DNA of 64,000 nt from a virus, in IMG/VR virus record IMGVR_UViG_3300021962_000047, positions 41,972 through 105,971 of that record; one strand, written 5' to 3'. This document shows, in pieces, positions 9,082 to 19,775 of this stretch; the first letter of the stretch is position 1, and each line of letters starts with the position of its first letter. The position numbers were made by a program, and so were the translations under genes. The notes below the pieces were generated by a model, which did not search any database, had not been told where the DNA came from, and saw only the letters and a list, made by a program, of their open reading frames with translations.

Positions 9082-9414
9082 ATGCCAGTATTCAAGTCAC
9101 AACCTGTAGACAAATATATTAACGGAACTTCAAGATTAGTTTCAGAATTTTGCGTTGTTACTGACCCTCACTACACAACCGATGGTGAAATTGCAATCGT
9201 AGTTAAAGATGTAGAAGAGTGTATTTTAACATTAAATCATGAAACAACAAAACACATTACCATTAAATCTTTAACAAATACTTTAGTTATTTCATCTGAC
9301 AATATAGATAGTGAATACACTGAAATATATTTAGGAAAAGGTGCTTGTGTCGAATTACGTTATATCATCGGTGGATGGTATATTATGTCATCAGACGGAT
9401 TAAAAACTTCTTAA
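9082..9414 (+). CDS. Small beta-rich protein of unknown function
   Basis: 110 residues, starting one base after the stop of the gp13-like gene, so co-translated with it. Alternating hydrophobic residues (EIAIVVKDVEECILTL, KHITIKSLTNTLVI) suggest an all-beta fold, ending with GGWYIMSSDG, as in small virion decoration or fibre-adapter proteins. Its stop overlaps the convergent DNA polymerase stop by four bases. No family is recognised; a minor structural protein is the best guess from context. Confidence 0.6.
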   Translation: MPVFKSQPVDKYINGTSRLVSEFCVVTDPHYTTDGEIAIVVKDVEECILTLNHETTKHITIKSLTNTLVISSDNIDSEYTEIYLGKGACVELRYIIGGWYIMSSDGLKTS

Positions 9415-12203
9415 TCCTCATCATCTTCTTCAAACACAAACACATCTTTTACTGATTGGGCTAAACCACTCATAATCATTTGGTTTTTTTCCACATATTC
9501 ACGGTCAACTAATTCAATTGTACCGTCTAAATACATATAGAATGGGTCAATACCAACACTTGACCAGAATTCAACTTCACCTTCAGAAAGAGTTAAAACT
9601 TCATCTAACGTATCTTGGTCACCTATTCTACGAGGGAATCCACGTACTAATTGACATTGTGTTTTAGTAAAGAACGGTCTATCCTTTGGGTCCTCAATTA
9701 AAATTTCATCACGGATTTCAGGTGAAAATACAACCAACAAAGGTTCAATTCTTTTATTAAATGCAGCCATATATCGAGGAACATTGTATTCACCCAACAA
9801 ATCAGGGTTATTTTCAATATCCTTTTCATTAACCATATAACAGTTAATGATTACTTCAGTACCTTTTTTCTGTACGTCACCGTGTGATTTACGAGTACCG
9901 TTATTCACATAATAAACTGTATCGCCTAAACCTGCGGGAATGTTATTTTGAAGAAGAAGTTCCATATGTGCTTGACGAGACATTAAAGAACCCGACTTTG
10001 TCTTTTTGGTGATATGTTGTTTGTAGTCCGAAATACTCTGTTTAACTCGAGCTTTGTTTGCAACCTTAGCAATTGGTATCTTTTGATTAAACACCTTATC
10101 AACATATTCATAATAGTATTCCAAGAACTCGTGACCCTTACCATCTAACAACATACGGAGACCTGAGTCCAAGAACTCGGCAACATAAGTTTGTAACTTT
10201 TTAGATTTAATACTGTTACCTGTTAGTTTTACTTTACCCTTATCGGTTAACAAAGCGTAATTCTTACGAGCTACGTTAATGGTAGCCGGCCATTGTCCGT
10301 CAGTATCCAATCCCATCTCATTTCTCATAAACAGGTCGTTATACTCGGCAACATCCGCTTCAGTACCCTCGTACTCCTTACCCTCAATAACCAATCCGTT
10401 AAGACCCTTACCGACATACTTGTAAGAATATCTACTTTCAGGTACCGCAAAGTTCACACCGTCCGTATCCATTACCAATGGTTGATATCCACGTTTCATA
10501 AACCACATAATCATCTGACGAAGATATTGTCGACCCGTACAGGTAATCTGTTCACCCATATCCATATCCCCCCACGGAAATACCTGTGGTGCGGATAACG
10601 AACCGAAGAATGCGTTAATGAAGATTTTGATAGGTAATTGCTTACGAGCGTATTGTGATGACAACTTAGGGTCGGTTTTATAGTGTTTTTCCGCCAATTT
10701 CTTATAGTTAATACGAGTATCACGGAAATACTTCAGCATACTCTTCATCGCACCCGTTACGTCACATTTAGGGAATACGTCGTGTACCAACTGAATAGAT
10801 GGGTATAGTGACGAGTAGTCAAGTTTCAATACGTTTGTAGAGTAACCTACCGCCAACAAACGGGAAAGACCACCAGTAAAGTTTCGTTTTGGACCTTTCT
10901 GTGGAATAGCAAGGTTGTTCTTATAAGACCAAGAGCTCATAATCATTTTCCACAATGTTGCAGTTCCCATTGTAGAAAGACGCTCGTATGTCGTAGGTAC
11001 TAACTTCGCAAGAAGGAAGTTTGCTTGGTTGTATTCTTCATCAACAACCATAGTTTCGTAAATATCGTCATAAAGGTATCGTTCAATCAAATATGAACCG
11101 TTAACAATCTCATAGTGACCAGGAAATCTTTCCATTAGGTTTTCAGTACCTGGCGCACCAACCTCTTTGTATCCACCTGTCTTTGGGTTGAAGTAATAAT
11201 CCTTATTATCAAAATAGATGGTACCAATCTTACCACCGTCAACATAAACTCGGTTTTCTTTTTCTGCACCAATAAACTTGGTAATATATTTAAGTCCCCA
11301 ACTCTTAATGTCAGAGTTAATTGCTTGAGCTCTACGAACTGCGTGTGCAATATCCAATACGTTATAACCCCACATCAGAATCTGAGTGTATGGTTCCATT
11401 TCGTTTGCAAGTTTCAACATACCCTCTTTTTGACGAATGGGTTGTAGGGGGTTTAAGGTTTTTGCAACTTTTCTAATATCTAACCCTAATATCTTTGCTC
11501 GTTCAATAATAAACGGAAAGTCGAAGAACGCTGAGTTATAACCACCAATAAGTGTTGGTTTTAATCTATTAATGGTATCGAAGAAGTCGACAATCATTTG
11601 TTTCTCTTCTTCACCATTAGCGGCAGACAACACCTGTTCAAACCCTTTATTGTCTTTCATTCCGATAAGGAAGATGGAATCCGTTTTTGGGTTAAGTCCT
11701 GTGGTCTCGATGTCATATACAAATCGGTGGACCTCATCGTATTCTTCAAATCCCTTAAATAGTCGTTTTCCTCTCTGTACGAGGTATTGCTCGACAGGGG
11801 GGAGTACCATGATGTCATCGGTATTATCTCTTGACCAGGGGTCTAATCCACCGTTTCTGAAAAAGTTAATAAGGTTTTGATATGTCTTGGTTGTTTTAAC
11901 CAAAAACTTTAAACCATTTTCCAATCTCTCATCACCCATTGTCTCAAGACGCTCGATGATGATACCATTTTCTGACATGGCAATCTTTTGGGCGTGTTTG
12001 TCGCCCTTATAAAAATTCTTTCCGTGAAGGTCTCCGACCCACGCGAAAGGAACAAAACTGTCAGTTTTAATTTGTTTACCCTGAATTGGGTCTTGAATAA
12101 TTTTGTAGATTTTTGAGCTGAGGTAGTCGTATTCTAACGCTACAATGTATTTCTCGGGGTCTGTCCCGAGCAAAAACTCTTCGATTTCTTGTTGTGATAC
12201 CAT
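9411..12203 (-). CDS. DNA polymerase, family B, with 3'-5' exonuclease
   Basis: 930 residues. The exonuclease domain has Exo I YDIETTGLN (about 163-171), Exo II GYNSAFFDFPF and Exo III YNVLDIAHAV. The polymerase domain has motif A KLDYSSLYPSIQ (about 456), motif B KQLPIKIFINAFFGSL (about 525) and motif C MDTDGVNF (about 578). Both Asp residues of motifs A and C are present, so polymerase and proofreading activities should be intact. Length is close to T4 gp43 (898). It is the replicative polymerase of the phage. It stands alone on the minus strand between convergent plus-strand genes and the adhesin locus. No TATTTAT motif precedes it. A 7-bp hairpin lies 26 bases upstream of the ATG. Confidence 0.97.
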   Translation of the reverse strand: MVSQQEIEEFLLGTDPEKYIVALEYDYLSSKIYKIIQDPIQGKQIKTDSFVPFAWVGDLHGKNFYKGDKHAQKIAMSENGIIIERLETMGDERLENGLKFLVKTTKTYQNLINFFRNGGLDPWSRDNTDDIMVLPPVEQYLVQRGKRLFKGFEEYDEVHRFVYDIETTGLNPKTDSIFLIGMKDNKGFEQVLSAANGEEEKQMIVDFFDTINRLKPTLIGGYNSAFFDFPFIIERAKILGLDIRKVAKTLNPLQPIRQKEGMLKLANEMEPYTQILMWGYNVLDIAHAVRRAQAINSDIKSWGLKYITKFIGAEKENRVYVDGGKIGTIYFDNKDYYFNPKTGGYKEVGAPGTENLMERFPGHYEIVNGSYLIERYLYDDIYETMVVDEEYNQANFLLAKLVPTTYERLSTMGTATLWKMIMSSWSYKNNLAIPQKGPKRNFTGGLSRLLAVGYSTNVLKLDYSSLYPSIQLVHDVFPKCDVTGAMKSMLKYFRDTRINYKKLAEKHYKTDPKLSSQYARKQLPIKIFINAFFGSLSAPQVFPWGDMDMGEQITCTGRQYLRQMIMWFMKRGYQPLVMDTDGVNFAVPESRYSYKYVGKGLNGLVIEGKEYEGTEADVAEYNDLFMRNEMGLDTDGQWPATINVARKNYALLTDKGKVKLTGNSIKSKKLQTYVAEFLDSGLRMLLDGKGHEFLEYYYEYVDKVFNQKIPIAKVANKARVKQSISDYKQHITKKTKSGSLMSRQAHMELLLQNNIPAGLGDTVYYVNNGTRKSHGDVQKKGTEVIINCYMVNEKDIENNPDLLGEYNVPRYMAAFNKRIEPLLVVFSPEIRDEILIEDPKDRPFFTKTQCQLVRGFPRRIGDQDTLDEVLTLSEGEVEFWSSVGIDPFYMYLDGTIELVDREYVEKNQMIMSGLAQSVKDVFVFEEDDED

Positions 12204-12228
12204 AATACTTTTTTTTGAGACATTATTC

Positions 12229-12245
12229 TCTCACCAATGGTGAGA
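12229..12245 (-). promoter_or_regulatory. Perfect hairpin in DNA polymerase leader
   Basis: TCTCACC pairs with GGTGAGA around a three-base loop, 26 bases before the polymerase ATG. By analogy with T4, where gp43 binds a hairpin in its own mRNA leader to repress translation, it may be a translational operator. That role is inference; it could also be an operator for a repressor. Confidence 0.35.
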
Positions 12246-12289
12246 TTACTCTTGTACTATGATAAGTATAATAAACTATTTGTTATTCG

Positions 12290-12643
12290 TCAAATGATAT
12301 TGATGTATAGTGTTTCCCTGATTGGGGCAATTAGTTCACCCATTGAATTGATAACCGAAAACTCTCCGATATATCTACCTTTTTTCTTTGTATCTCTACC
12401 CGTCCACTTATAATATATGTAATATTCAACGGGAGAATCAATGTTTGTGTCTGTTTTTGACACAATATATGCATTATTCATAAGAATTTTTGGAATACCA
12501 GTCGCTTCGTCTTTCATGGAAAAACGAATGGTAGCATTGTCTAAGTCCTCATCAAATAACCTCCATGCATTGGTTCTACCATCACGGACCACTTGCATTT
12601 TAAGGATTGGAAGCTCACTATTTTGTTTAATAAAGAATTCCAT
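12290..12643 (-). CDS. Stand-alone copy of the adhesin N-terminal domain
   Basis: 117 residues starting MEFFIKQNSELPILKM and ending YIGEFSVINSMGELIAPIRETLYINII. It is clearly paralogous to residues 1-115 of the gene at 16532-19762 (MEFFIRQNSTLPKLMV and VGRYIGEFKIVNERGEYIVPVR). The shape (strand, SLKDxxTG, strands, RYIGEF, ETLYINI) recalls N-terminal domains of baseplate upper proteins that attach receptor-binding proteins to the baseplate. The attachment role is inference. Here the domain ends just after its last strand, with no fibre or repeat fused. It has its own TATTTAT motif. Confidence 0.6.
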   Translation of the reverse strand: MEFFIKQNSELPILKMQVVRDGRTNAWRLFDEDLDNATIRFSMKDEATGIPKILMNNAYIVSKTDTNIDSPVEYYIYYKWTGRDTKKKGRYIGEFSVINSMGELIAPIRETLYINII

Positions 12644-12658
12644 AAATTCTGTTTCCTA

Positions 12659-12665
12659 ATAAATA
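12659..12665 (-). promoter_or_regulatory. TATTTAT motif before stand-alone attachment domain
   Basis: Exact TATTTAT on the minus strand, 15 bases before the ATG of 12290-12643. It sits between that gene and the end of the large repeat protein, so both large and small genes can be expressed separately. Confidence 0.6.
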
Positions 12666-12683
12666 GTTTCTTAATCTAATTTA

Positions 12684-15600
12684 TTAAGAACAGTTAGAGT
12701 AGAACGTAATATTGTTAGGTGAACAACTTGTCAAAGTATATTGACTATAGTTAGTTGCTGGAGGGTCTCCAGGGTTAGATGGTGATTGTGCATAAATGTA
12801 GTTACCTTGGACATCTGCTGCGATTTCACTATAGAAAATCGTTAATGAACACGGTGCAGGTGGGTCAACCGCACCGATTTCAACACGAACCACATCACCA
12901 ACACATGCGGATATTGTAGTTGTAGTATTCGAACCACAAGGAACACCAGTTCCAAACGAATAAACCTGAACTCCATTAACTTTAATAACTCCAAGAGTTT
13001 TAATACAACAAGTAGAACCAACAATACAGCCTTGTTTAATATGTTGAACATTTATTGTACAACATTGAGTTGTTTGAGTTGGTGTAACAGTTCTGGTTGG
13101 TGTTGGAGTCCTTGTTGGAGTTCTCGTAACTGTTTGAGTTGCAGTTTTAGTTGGCGTAGGAGTTGCAGTTCTCGTAGGTGTTGCAGTTCTCGTAGGTGTT
13201 GGAGTCGGTGTTGGTGTTGTAATAACACTCGTACATGGGTAAGATTCGGTACATGTAGCACAATCATCATAAGTAATACCACCAAATCCACCTGTAAATA
13301 CAGACCAAGTTATTGGTACATCAAGTATTTTATTTAATGTGTAACAATTATTTGAAATTCCTCCTTGTTCTGAAACATACACAATTAGACCATTATTATT
13401 ACTCACATACTCACAAATACTAGTATCTTGACTACCAAAGTAATATATTTCAAATTCACCTTCGGAACAACAATTGTCCGATAAACTAAAGTAACAATAC
13501 TCAGGACTTGTTGGAGTCGGAGTTAATGTTGGTGTTTGAGTTGGTGTAGGTGTTGGTGTCGGACACGGAGCTACATCATTACAAGCTGAACAATCGACAT
13601 ATAATGTAGTCACTTTATACTCTGCGGGTTCTGGCGTTCCCACTAAGTCATAAATTGTGTAACAAATTCCGTCAATTATAACAACATACCCTTGTAATTC
13701 ACTTCCATATGCCGTTGGAACATCAACAAATTTCACAATTTCAGTTCTTCCATCACAACATTCAATCATTGTTAATTCCCATGTAGTGTATGCAACCGTT
13801 TCGGTTGGGGTATTAGTAGGTGTATTTGTTGCGGTTAATGTAGGTGTAGCTGTTGCGGTCAACGTAGGTGTTGATGTCAACGTAGGTGTGTTTGTCGATG
13901 TTAATGTTGGAGTTGAAGTCCTTGTTGGTGTATTTGTAGCTGTTAATGTTGGAGTATTTGTCGCGGTCAACGTAGGTGTTGCCGTTGCGGTTAGTGTTGG
14001 AGTCGAAGTCCTTGTTGGAGTATTTGTGGCAGTTAACGTAGGAGTTGAAGTCCTTGTTGGTGTATTTGTTGCAGTCAACGTAGGAGTTGAAGTCCTTGTT
14101 GGGGTATTTGTTGCGGTTAATGTTGGAGTATTTGTCGCGGTTAAAGTTGGAGTATTTGTTGCGGTTAAAGTAGGAGTTGAAGTTCTTGTCGGAGTATTTG
14201 TTGCGGTTAAAGTAGGTGTTGAAGTTCTTGTCGGAGTATTTGTCGCGGTTAAAGTAGGTGTTGATGTTAATGTTGGAGTATTTGTTGCAGTCAACGTAGG
14301 TGTTGATGTTAATGTTTGGGTTGGTGTAGGAGTAACTGTTCTTGTTGCCGTTAACGTAGGAGTGTTTGTCGCTGTTAGTGTAGGTGTTGATGTTAATGTT
14401 TGAGTCGGTGTAGGAGTAACTGTTCTCGTTGCAGTTAATGTAGGTGTACTGGTTGATGTAAGTGTTTGTGTTGATGTAACTGTTTGAGTTTGTGTTGGAG
14501 TAACCGTTCTCGTTGCGGTTAATGTTGGAGTACTAGTTGAAGTCAACGTAGGTGTTGAAGTCAATGTAGGTGTGCTGGTAGATGTTTGTGTTGGAGTACT
14601 TGTTAAAGTCGGTGTGTTAGTTGCAGTTAATGTTGGAGTAGATGTTAGTGTCTGAGTATTAGTAGGTGTAACCGTTCTGGTTGATGTTAATGTCGGTGTG
14701 TTAGTTGGTGTTTGAGTTGGCTGTGCAGTCAATGTAGGTGTCGCAGTTGAAGTCAATGTAGGTGTTGAAGTCAACGTAGGTGTACTTGTTGAAGTTAAAG
14801 TTGGAGTATTAGTTGCGGTTAATGTGGGAGTATTTGTTGATGTTAAAGTAGGTGTAGATGTTAATGTTTGAGTTAAAGTTGGCGTTTGTGTTGGAGTAGA
14901 TGTAACTGTTTGTGTCGGTGTCGGAGTTGGACATGTAAATGTAGTACCCGCAACTGCATCACCATCTACATCAGTTACAATATTGATTTGTGTTGGGTCA
15001 CTTATTCTTTGAATATATAGGCTTGGACCTCCGTATAATGAAATTAATTCACTATAAATGTAAGGTGTTAGATTACCATCTGAATATAATGTTTCACCTT
15101 CAATTACAGGGTGGTCATTATCATAAATTACAATAGTTGATGGTGTACCATAACATAAATCATTTAAACTATTTGATATATAATAGTTTTCAGCATTTTG
15201 AATTTGAGTTGGTGTTGGTGTAGATGTTTGAGTGCTCGTAGGGGTTGGAGTATTTGTAGAACTCAATGTCGGAGTAGAAGTTAATGATTGAGTCGGTGTT
15301 GGTGTAACTGTTCTTGTTGAGGTTAATGTAGGAGTATTAGTTGCGGTTAAAGTAGGTGTACTAGTTAAAGTAGGTGTTGAGGTCGAAGTTAAAGTAGGTG
15401 TGTTAGTTGATGTTAATGTTGGCGTATTAGTTGAAGTTAATGTTGGCGTTTGACTCTGAGTTTGTGTATTAGTTGGAGTAACAGTTCTTGTTGATGTCAA
15501 AGTAGGTGTTGACGTACTTGTCAATGTTGGAGTACTGGTCGTTGTTGGCGTTGAAGTGCTCGTCTGAGTTGGAGTATTAGTAAGTGTTTGAGTTGGAGTT

Positions 15601-16469
15601 GCAGTTAATGTTTTAGTGGCTGTTACTGTTTGAGTATTTGTTGGTGTTAAAGTTAAAGTACTTGTTAAAGTAGGTGTTGAAGTACTTGTTAGTGTTGGCG
15701 TTTGAGTTAAAGTAGGAGTTGAAGTACTTGTTAATGTTGGAGTACTTGTTAATGTAGGTGTTGAAGTACTTGTTAGAGTTGGCGTTTGAGTTAAAGTAGG
15801 TGTTGACGTACTTGTCAATGTCGGAGTACTTGTTAGAGTTGGTGTTGACGTACTTGTCAATGTTGGAGTACTCGTTAAGGTTTGAGTATTCGTTGGGGTT
15901 AAAGTGGGTGTTTGAGTTAAAGTAGGTGTTGAAGTACTTGTTAAAGTAGGAGTTGAAGTTAATGTAGGTGTAGATGTACTAGTTAAAGTTGGTGTGCTTG
16001 TTAATGTCGGTGTTGAAGTGCTTGTTAATGTTGGTGTAGATGTACTTGTTTGAGTCGGAGTATTAGTCGGAGTATTAGTAGATGTTAATGTCGGTGTCGA
16101 AGTGCTTGTTAAAGTTGGTGTTGCGGTACTCGTTTGTGTTGGAGTGTTTGACAAAGTCGGAGTACTCGTCAATGTAGGAGTTGACGTACTAGTTTGAGTA
16201 GGAGTATTTGTGAGTGTTTGAGTTAATGTTGGGGTGCTAGTTAATGTTGCAGTTAAAGTTGGTGTTGGTGGAATAATATGAATATATGTTTTATCATAAT
16301 AAGGAACATAAATTTCATAAGTACCTGTAAAATGAGGCGCAATATAATTAAAAGGCATTGTAAGCGTACCTAAATCAGATGGGTCACCACCTTCATCAGA
16401 CAAATACGTAACCTGAACTGTAAAACCACTTAGGTTTTCACTTAAAAATCTAATACCTTCTCCCGCCAT
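12684..16469 (-). CDS. Thr/Pro-repeat adhesin-like protein with cysteine-rich modules (1261 aa)
   Basis: 1261 residues, no signal peptide. An N-terminal beta domain (1-70) opens it. A Thr/Pro/Ser repeat stretch (units such as [14 protein letters not shown]) runs from about residue 73 to 425. A globular module follows (about 428-510: [27 protein letters not shown]), then a second long repeat to about residue 900. After that come two CC-x(n)-DC-x2-C modules joined by short Pro/Thr linkers and a cysteine-rich C-terminal domain ([13 protein letters not shown] onward). Two modules resemble modules of the next two upstream genes. Such stiff Thr/Pro stalks with knobs suggest a tail fibre or adhesin, which is inference. 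The stalks would be natural O-glycosylation targets. Confidence 0.75.
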   Translation of the reverse strand: MAGEGIRFLSENLSGFTVQVTYLSDEGGDPSDLGTLTMPFNYIAPHFTGTYEIYVPYYDKTYIHIIPPTPTLTATLTSTPTLTQTLTNTPTQTSTSTPTLTSTPTLSNTPTQTSTATPTLTSTSTPTLTSTNTPTNTPTQTSTSTPTLTSTSTPTLTSTPTLTSTSTPTLTSTPTLTSTSTPTLTQTPTLTPTNTQTLTSTPTLTSTSTPTLTSTPTLTSTSTPTLTQTPTLTSTSTPTLTSTPTLTSTSTPTLTQTPTLTSTSTPTLTSTLTLTPTNTQTVTATKTLTATPTQTLTNTPTQTSTSTPTTTSTPTLTSTSTPTLTSTRTVTPTNTQTQSQTPTLTSTNTPTLTSTNTPTLTSTSTPTLTSTPTLTATNTPTLTSTRTVTPTPTQSLTSTPTLSSTNTPTPTSTQTSTPTPTQIQNAENYYISNSLNDLCYGTPSTIVIYDNDHPVIEGETLYSDGNLTPYIYSELISLYGGPSLYIQRISDPTQINIVTDVDGDAVAGTTFTCPTPTPTQTVTSTPTQTPTLTQTLTSTPTLTSTNTPTLTATNTPTLTSTSTPTLTSTPTLTSTATPTLTAQPTQTPTNTPTLTSTRTVTPTNTQTLTSTPTLTATNTPTLTSTPTQTSTSTPTLTSTPTLTSTSTPTLTATRTVTPTQTQTVTSTQTLTSTSTPTLTATRTVTPTPTQTLTSTPTLTATNTPTLTATRTVTPTPTQTLTSTPTLTATNTPTLTSTPTLTATNTPTRTSTPTLTATNTPTRTSTPTLTATNTPTLTATNTPTLTATNTPTRTSTPTLTATNTPTRTSTPTLTATNTPTRTSTPTLTATATPTLTATNTPTLTATNTPTRTSTPTLTSTNTPTLTSTPTLTATATPTLTATNTPTNTPTETVAYTTWELTMIECCDGRTEIVKFVDVPTAYGSELQGYVVIIDGICYTIYDLVGTPEPAEYKVTTLYVDCSACNDVAPCPTPTPTPTQTPTLTPTPTSPEYCYFSLSDNCCSEGEFEIYYFGSQDTSICEYVSNNNGLIVYVSEQGGISNNCYTLNKILDVPITWSVFTGGFGGITYDDCATCTESYPCTSVITTPTPTPTPTRTATPTRTATPTPTKTATQTVTRTPTRTPTPTRTVTPTQTTQCCTINVQHIKQGCIVGSTCCIKTLGVIKVNGVQVYSFGTGVPCGSNTTTTISACVGDVVRVEIGAVDPPAPCSLTIFYSEIAADVQGNYIYAQSPSNPGDPPATNYSQYTLTSCSPNNITFYSNCS
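13785..16266 (-). repeat. Coding tandem repeat region encoding Thr/Pro stalks
   Basis: Nearly all of this stretch except 14932-15205 (a globular module) is made of variable 18-24-base units encoding T-[SA]-[TN]-T-P-T-L and similar. Codon changes between copies show long coding constraint. There are no spacers. The repeats are long and similar enough to allow copy-number change by recombination or slippage. Confidence 0.85.
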
Positions 16470-16482
16470 TTTTTATTTTATA

Positions 16483-16489
16483 ATAAATA
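16483..16489 (-). promoter_or_regulatory. TATTTAT motif before 1261-aa adhesin gene
   Basis: Exact TATTTAT on the minus strand, 13 bases before the ATG, with an A-rich leader (TATTATAAAATAAAAA). Confidence 0.6.
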
Positions 16490-16531
16490 TTACCTAATCT
16501 TATAATCCCATTTTATTTTTTAGTAATTTCT

Positions 16532-19500
16532 TTATATACAATAGAACCATTTATTATTTAAGTAGTTGTGTGTTACAGATAATTCTGAAGGTGTCAATAC
16601 TCTATTCCACAATAATACCTCATATATAAATCCACCGTAGTAATATCTGAATGATGATGTCCCTGTTCTATCAACACCAATATATAGTGTATCTATGGAT
16701 GCATTTGTTGATGTACCAACATTTGATAAGAATGTTAATGATTCCTGAACTCCGTCAATATAGAATTTAAGCTTGTCAGCATTTGTAGATTGTGTACCAT
16801 CAAATACCATAGTCCACATATGTGGGTTTAAATCGGCGATTTGGGATGTCTGAGCTAAACCATTTGCAGCTCCTACAACAAATGTACCACCACTTAATCT
16901 TAAGTTAGAATTGTTAGTGGATACGTTACCGATACCAGATGTGATAAATTGTTGTGTGGTACCAGTATTTACCAATTTACCTAAAACAATTGCAGTAAAC
17001 CCTGTGATAGCCGCAATAGATGTTAATGGGTTAACACTCAAGCCATCAGATGTCCCATCAAATTTAACAGCACTTAATCCACACTGTACATTGGTCCACC
17101 ACGCAGGTCTGGTTGTGGCACCTCCGATTGGGTTGGCATTATGTGCACTTGCAGATGAGTCATACCATTGAGTAAAGGTATCACCACTCACAGGTGTTGG
17201 GTTAAAGTTAGTATCTAAACTTGCGTCATAATAAATTTGTAGAGTTGGGTCTGACGGTACAACCGCCTGTGTTGCGGTTAATGTTAAAGTTGGTGTTGGT
17301 GTAAGTGTTTGAGTAATAGTAACCGTTTGTGTTAAAGTAGGTGTTGGAGTTGGAGTTAATCCGCCAAGTGTTTGTGTTGGTGGCAATGGTGTAGAAGTTA
17401 TATCATTAGTCGGAGCCGGCGTAAATGTTAATGTTTGAGTTGGTGTTAAAGTTGGAGTTGAAGTACTTGTTAATGTCGGAGAACTTGTTAAAGTTGGGGT
17501 TGAAGTACTTGTTAATGTCGGAGAACTTGTTAAAGTTGGGGTTGAAGTACTTGTTAATGTTGGTGTAGGTGTCGGTGTAGTCACAATAAATGGACTAAAA
17601 TCTACAATAACCGGACACTCACATTCTGAGGTATCCACACTAATCACACCAAATGATTGAACACATTCACCAGGTTGTAATACACCACTTAAATTAAATG
17701 TATGTACGTGGTCATTAAATGACATAGTTTCTGAACCATAGAACACAGTTCCCATATCACCACGAGCAACACCTGAAATAACATAATCACATAGAGCATT
17801 GGCATTACTTGTAAATCCACTATCGTTATATAACTTTATTGAGAAGTTAGAACATCCTCCTAATTCAACCTGAAGATATTGTGTAGTTACCGGACAACTT
17901 GGAGTATTAGTTAACGTTGGTGTATTTGTTAAGGTTGGTGTACTGGTTGAAGTTAAAGTAGGTGTTGAAGTTAAAGTAGGTGTTGACGTACTAGTTAAAG
18001 TCGGAGTAGAAGTTAAAGTAGGTGTTGATGTGCTCGTTAGTGTTGGTGTCTGAGTTAAAGTAGGTGTTGAAGTACTTGTTAATGTAGGAGTGTTAGTTAA
18101 TGTAGGTGTATTGGTTGATGTTAAAGTAGGTGTTGACGTACTAGTTAAAGTAGGTGTAGACGTACTTGTTAGTGTCGGCGTTTGAGTTAATGTCGGAGTA
18201 TTTGTAGGTGTTGGTGTAGGAGTTGGACAAATTTGGTCCACACCACAAACCGATTCACCATCAACATTATTAACTATATTAATTGTTGAACCACCAACCT
18301 TCTTAATGTAGAACGGAGTTCCACCAGCAATACTCTCTAAATCAACATACGGATATGGTGTTAATAAACTATCTTGATATAATGTTTCACCCTCAATAAC
18401 GGGATGGTCATTATCATAAATTAAAATAGTTGGATTTTCTCCATAACATAACGAATCTAAACTATCTGAAATATAATAGAAATCAGCATTTTGTACTTCA
18501 GTCGGTGTAGGTGTTGATGTTAATGTTGGCGTGTTCGTTGCAGTCAACGTCGGAGTTTGGGTCAACGTAGGAGTTGAAGTACTTGTTAAGGTTGGTGTAC
18601 TTGTAAGTGTTGGAGTATTAGTTGACGTTAATGTCGGAGTTTGAGTCAACGTTGGTGTCGAAGTACTTGTTAATGTCGGAGTTTGAGTCAGAGTCGGAGT
18701 TGAAGTACTTGTTAAAGTTGGGGTACTTGTTAATGTCGGTGTATTAGTTGAAGTTAAAGTCGGAGTACTTGTCAACGTAGGAGTTGATGTACTTGTCAAT
18801 GTTGGAGTTTGTGTTAAAGTAGGTGTAGAAGTACTTGTCAACGTAGGAGTACTTGTCAGTGTTGGTGTGTTAGTTGAAGTTAATGTAGGAGTACTGGTTA
18901 GGGTTGGGGTATTAGTTGCGGTTAAAGTAGGGCTACTTGTTAGGGTAGGCGTGGGTGTACTTGTTAAGGTAGGACTCGGTGTAGGTGTTTGAGTTGGTAT
19001 ATTAAAGATATACCTGAAAGTATAAACATAATTGTAAATTGTACTACCTGAATTAACGATACTAACATTACTAATACCACTGGTGTAATTCAATAAAGAA
19101 TAATTTGTGGTTGCACTTAATTGAGTCCCACCTGATAATGAACCCGCACCGAGTTCGATTGTAGGTTCAAACACCAATGACGAACCATTTTGTAATCCAA
19201 GAGTATTGTTAAAATTAATAACAACTGTATTATCTACAGTTCCATCCATGGTTGCCGAATATGATGCAAATACAGAACCCGCGGTGTATGTTCCAACAAT
19301 ATCAATAGTTCTAGTATTGATTAATGTTGGAGTTGGTGTTGGCGTTCTTCTTGGAGTTTCTGTTGGTCTAACAAAAGGAGTTACACCTTTATTTGGTCTA
19401 CAACACGTATCACTATCTGCGAACGATTCAATTATATTAACATATAATACATTCCTAACAGGAACAATATATTCACCTCTTTCATTAACAATTTTAAATT

Positions 19501-19762
19501 CACCAATGTATCTACCAACTTTAGATGATGTTTTTTTGTTGAATTGATAATAAACAGAATAACCTGAACCATCTTCATTGATAGTTACACCCGCAGGAAC
19601 ATTAGCTAATCTATAAATTCCTGTATCAACATCTTTAAGTGAGAATGTAACTGTAGACGCTGACAAATATTGGTCGAGCTGATGATACCCATTTCTCGAT
19701 TCATTTATTACCTCAACCATCAATTTAGGTAATGTACTATTCTGTCTTATAAAAAACTCCAT
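16532..19762 (-). CDS. Thr/Pro-repeat adhesin-like protein with attachment and lectin-like domains (1076 aa)
   Basis: 1076 residues. Residues 1-115 are the same domain as 12290-12643. A beta domain follows (about 150-260), then a Thr/Pro stalk with a YYISDSLDSLCYG / [14 protein letters not shown] module (about 428-510) also present in the 1261-aa protein. A second stalk leads to a domain opening CPVTTQYLQVELGGC. The C-terminal 230 residues resemble a LamG/concanavalin-type lectin fold: LQIYYDASL, VKFDGTSDGLSV, MWTMVFDGTQ, KFYIDGVQE and a YGGFIYEVLLWNRVLTPSE ending. LamG-like domains in phage fibres bind sugars, so this protein is the best candidate in the locus for surface-glycan recognition. 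No TATTTAT motif precedes it; it is likely co-transcribed with 19776-22562. Confidence 0.75.
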   Translation of the reverse strand: MEFFIRQNSTLPKLMVEVINESRNGYHQLDQYLSASTVTFSLKDVDTGIYRLANVPAGVTINEDGSGYSVYYQFNKKTSSKVGRYIGEFKIVNERGEYIVPVRNVLYVNIIESFADSDTCCRPNKGVTPFVRPTETPRRTPTPTPTLINTRTIDIVGTYTAGSVFASYSATMDGTVDNTVVINFNNTLGLQNGSSLVFEPTIELGAGSLSGGTQLSATTNYSLLNYTSGISNVSIVNSGSTIYNYVYTFRYIFNIPTQTPTPSPTLTSTPTPTLTSSPTLTATNTPTLTSTPTLTSTNTPTLTSTPTLTSTSTPTLTQTPTLTSTSTPTLTSTPTLTSTNTPTLTSTPTLTSTSTPTLTQTPTLTSTSTPTLTQTPTLTSTNTPTLTSTPTLTSTSTPTLTQTPTLTATNTPTLTSTPTPTEVQNADFYYISDSLDSLCYGENPTILIYDNDHPVIEGETLYQDSLLTPYPYVDLESIAGGTPFYIKKVGGSTINIVNNVDGESVCGVDQICPTPTPTPTNTPTLTQTPTLTSTSTPTLTSTSTPTLTSTNTPTLTNTPTLTSTSTPTLTQTPTLTSTSTPTLTSTPTLTSTSTPTLTSTPTLTSTSTPTLTNTPTLTNTPSCPVTTQYLQVELGGCSNFSIKLYNDSGFTSNANALCDYVISGVARGDMGTVFYGSETMSFNDHVHTFNLSGVLQPGECVQSFGVISVDTSECECPVIVDFSPFIVTTPTPTPTLTSTSTPTLTSSPTLTSTSTPTLTSSPTLTSTSTPTLTPTQTLTFTPAPTNDITSTPLPPTQTLGGLTPTPTPTLTQTVTITQTLTPTPTLTLTATQAVVPSDPTLQIYYDASLDTNFNPTPVSGDTFTQWYDSSASAHNANPIGGATTRPAWWTNVQCGLSAVKFDGTSDGLSVNPLTSIAAITGFTAIVLGKLVNTGTTQQFITSGIGNVSTNNSNLRLSGGTFVVGAANGLAQTSQIADLNPHMWTMVFDGTQSTNADKLKFYIDGVQESLTFLSNVGTSTNASIDTLYIGVDRTGTSSFRYYYGGFIYEVLLWNRVLTPSELSVTHNYLNNKWFYCI
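17240..19010 (-). repeat. Coding Thr/Pro tandem repeats in 1076-aa adhesin
   Basis: Repeat blocks at about 17270-17580, 17898-18225 and 18500-19010 encode units [20 protein letters not shown] and TQTPTL. They are interrupted by the globular modules of the protein. Some neighbouring copies are almost identical at DNA level, for example the copies of TTGAAGTACTTGTTAATGTC around 17460-17560. Confidence 0.8.
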
Positions 19763-19775
19763 CTACTTACTATAA

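Noticed and set aside
13786-14403. Plus-strand open frame of 205 codons rich in Val and Gly opposite the adhesin repeats
   Set aside because: It is the mirror of the Thr/Pro repeat frame on the minus strand; composition follows from the repeat and it has no leader or motif.
13785-16266. CRISPR-like regular repeats
   Set aside because: Units are 18-24 bases, contiguous without unique spacers and in frame in a long coding sequence, so they are protein repeats.
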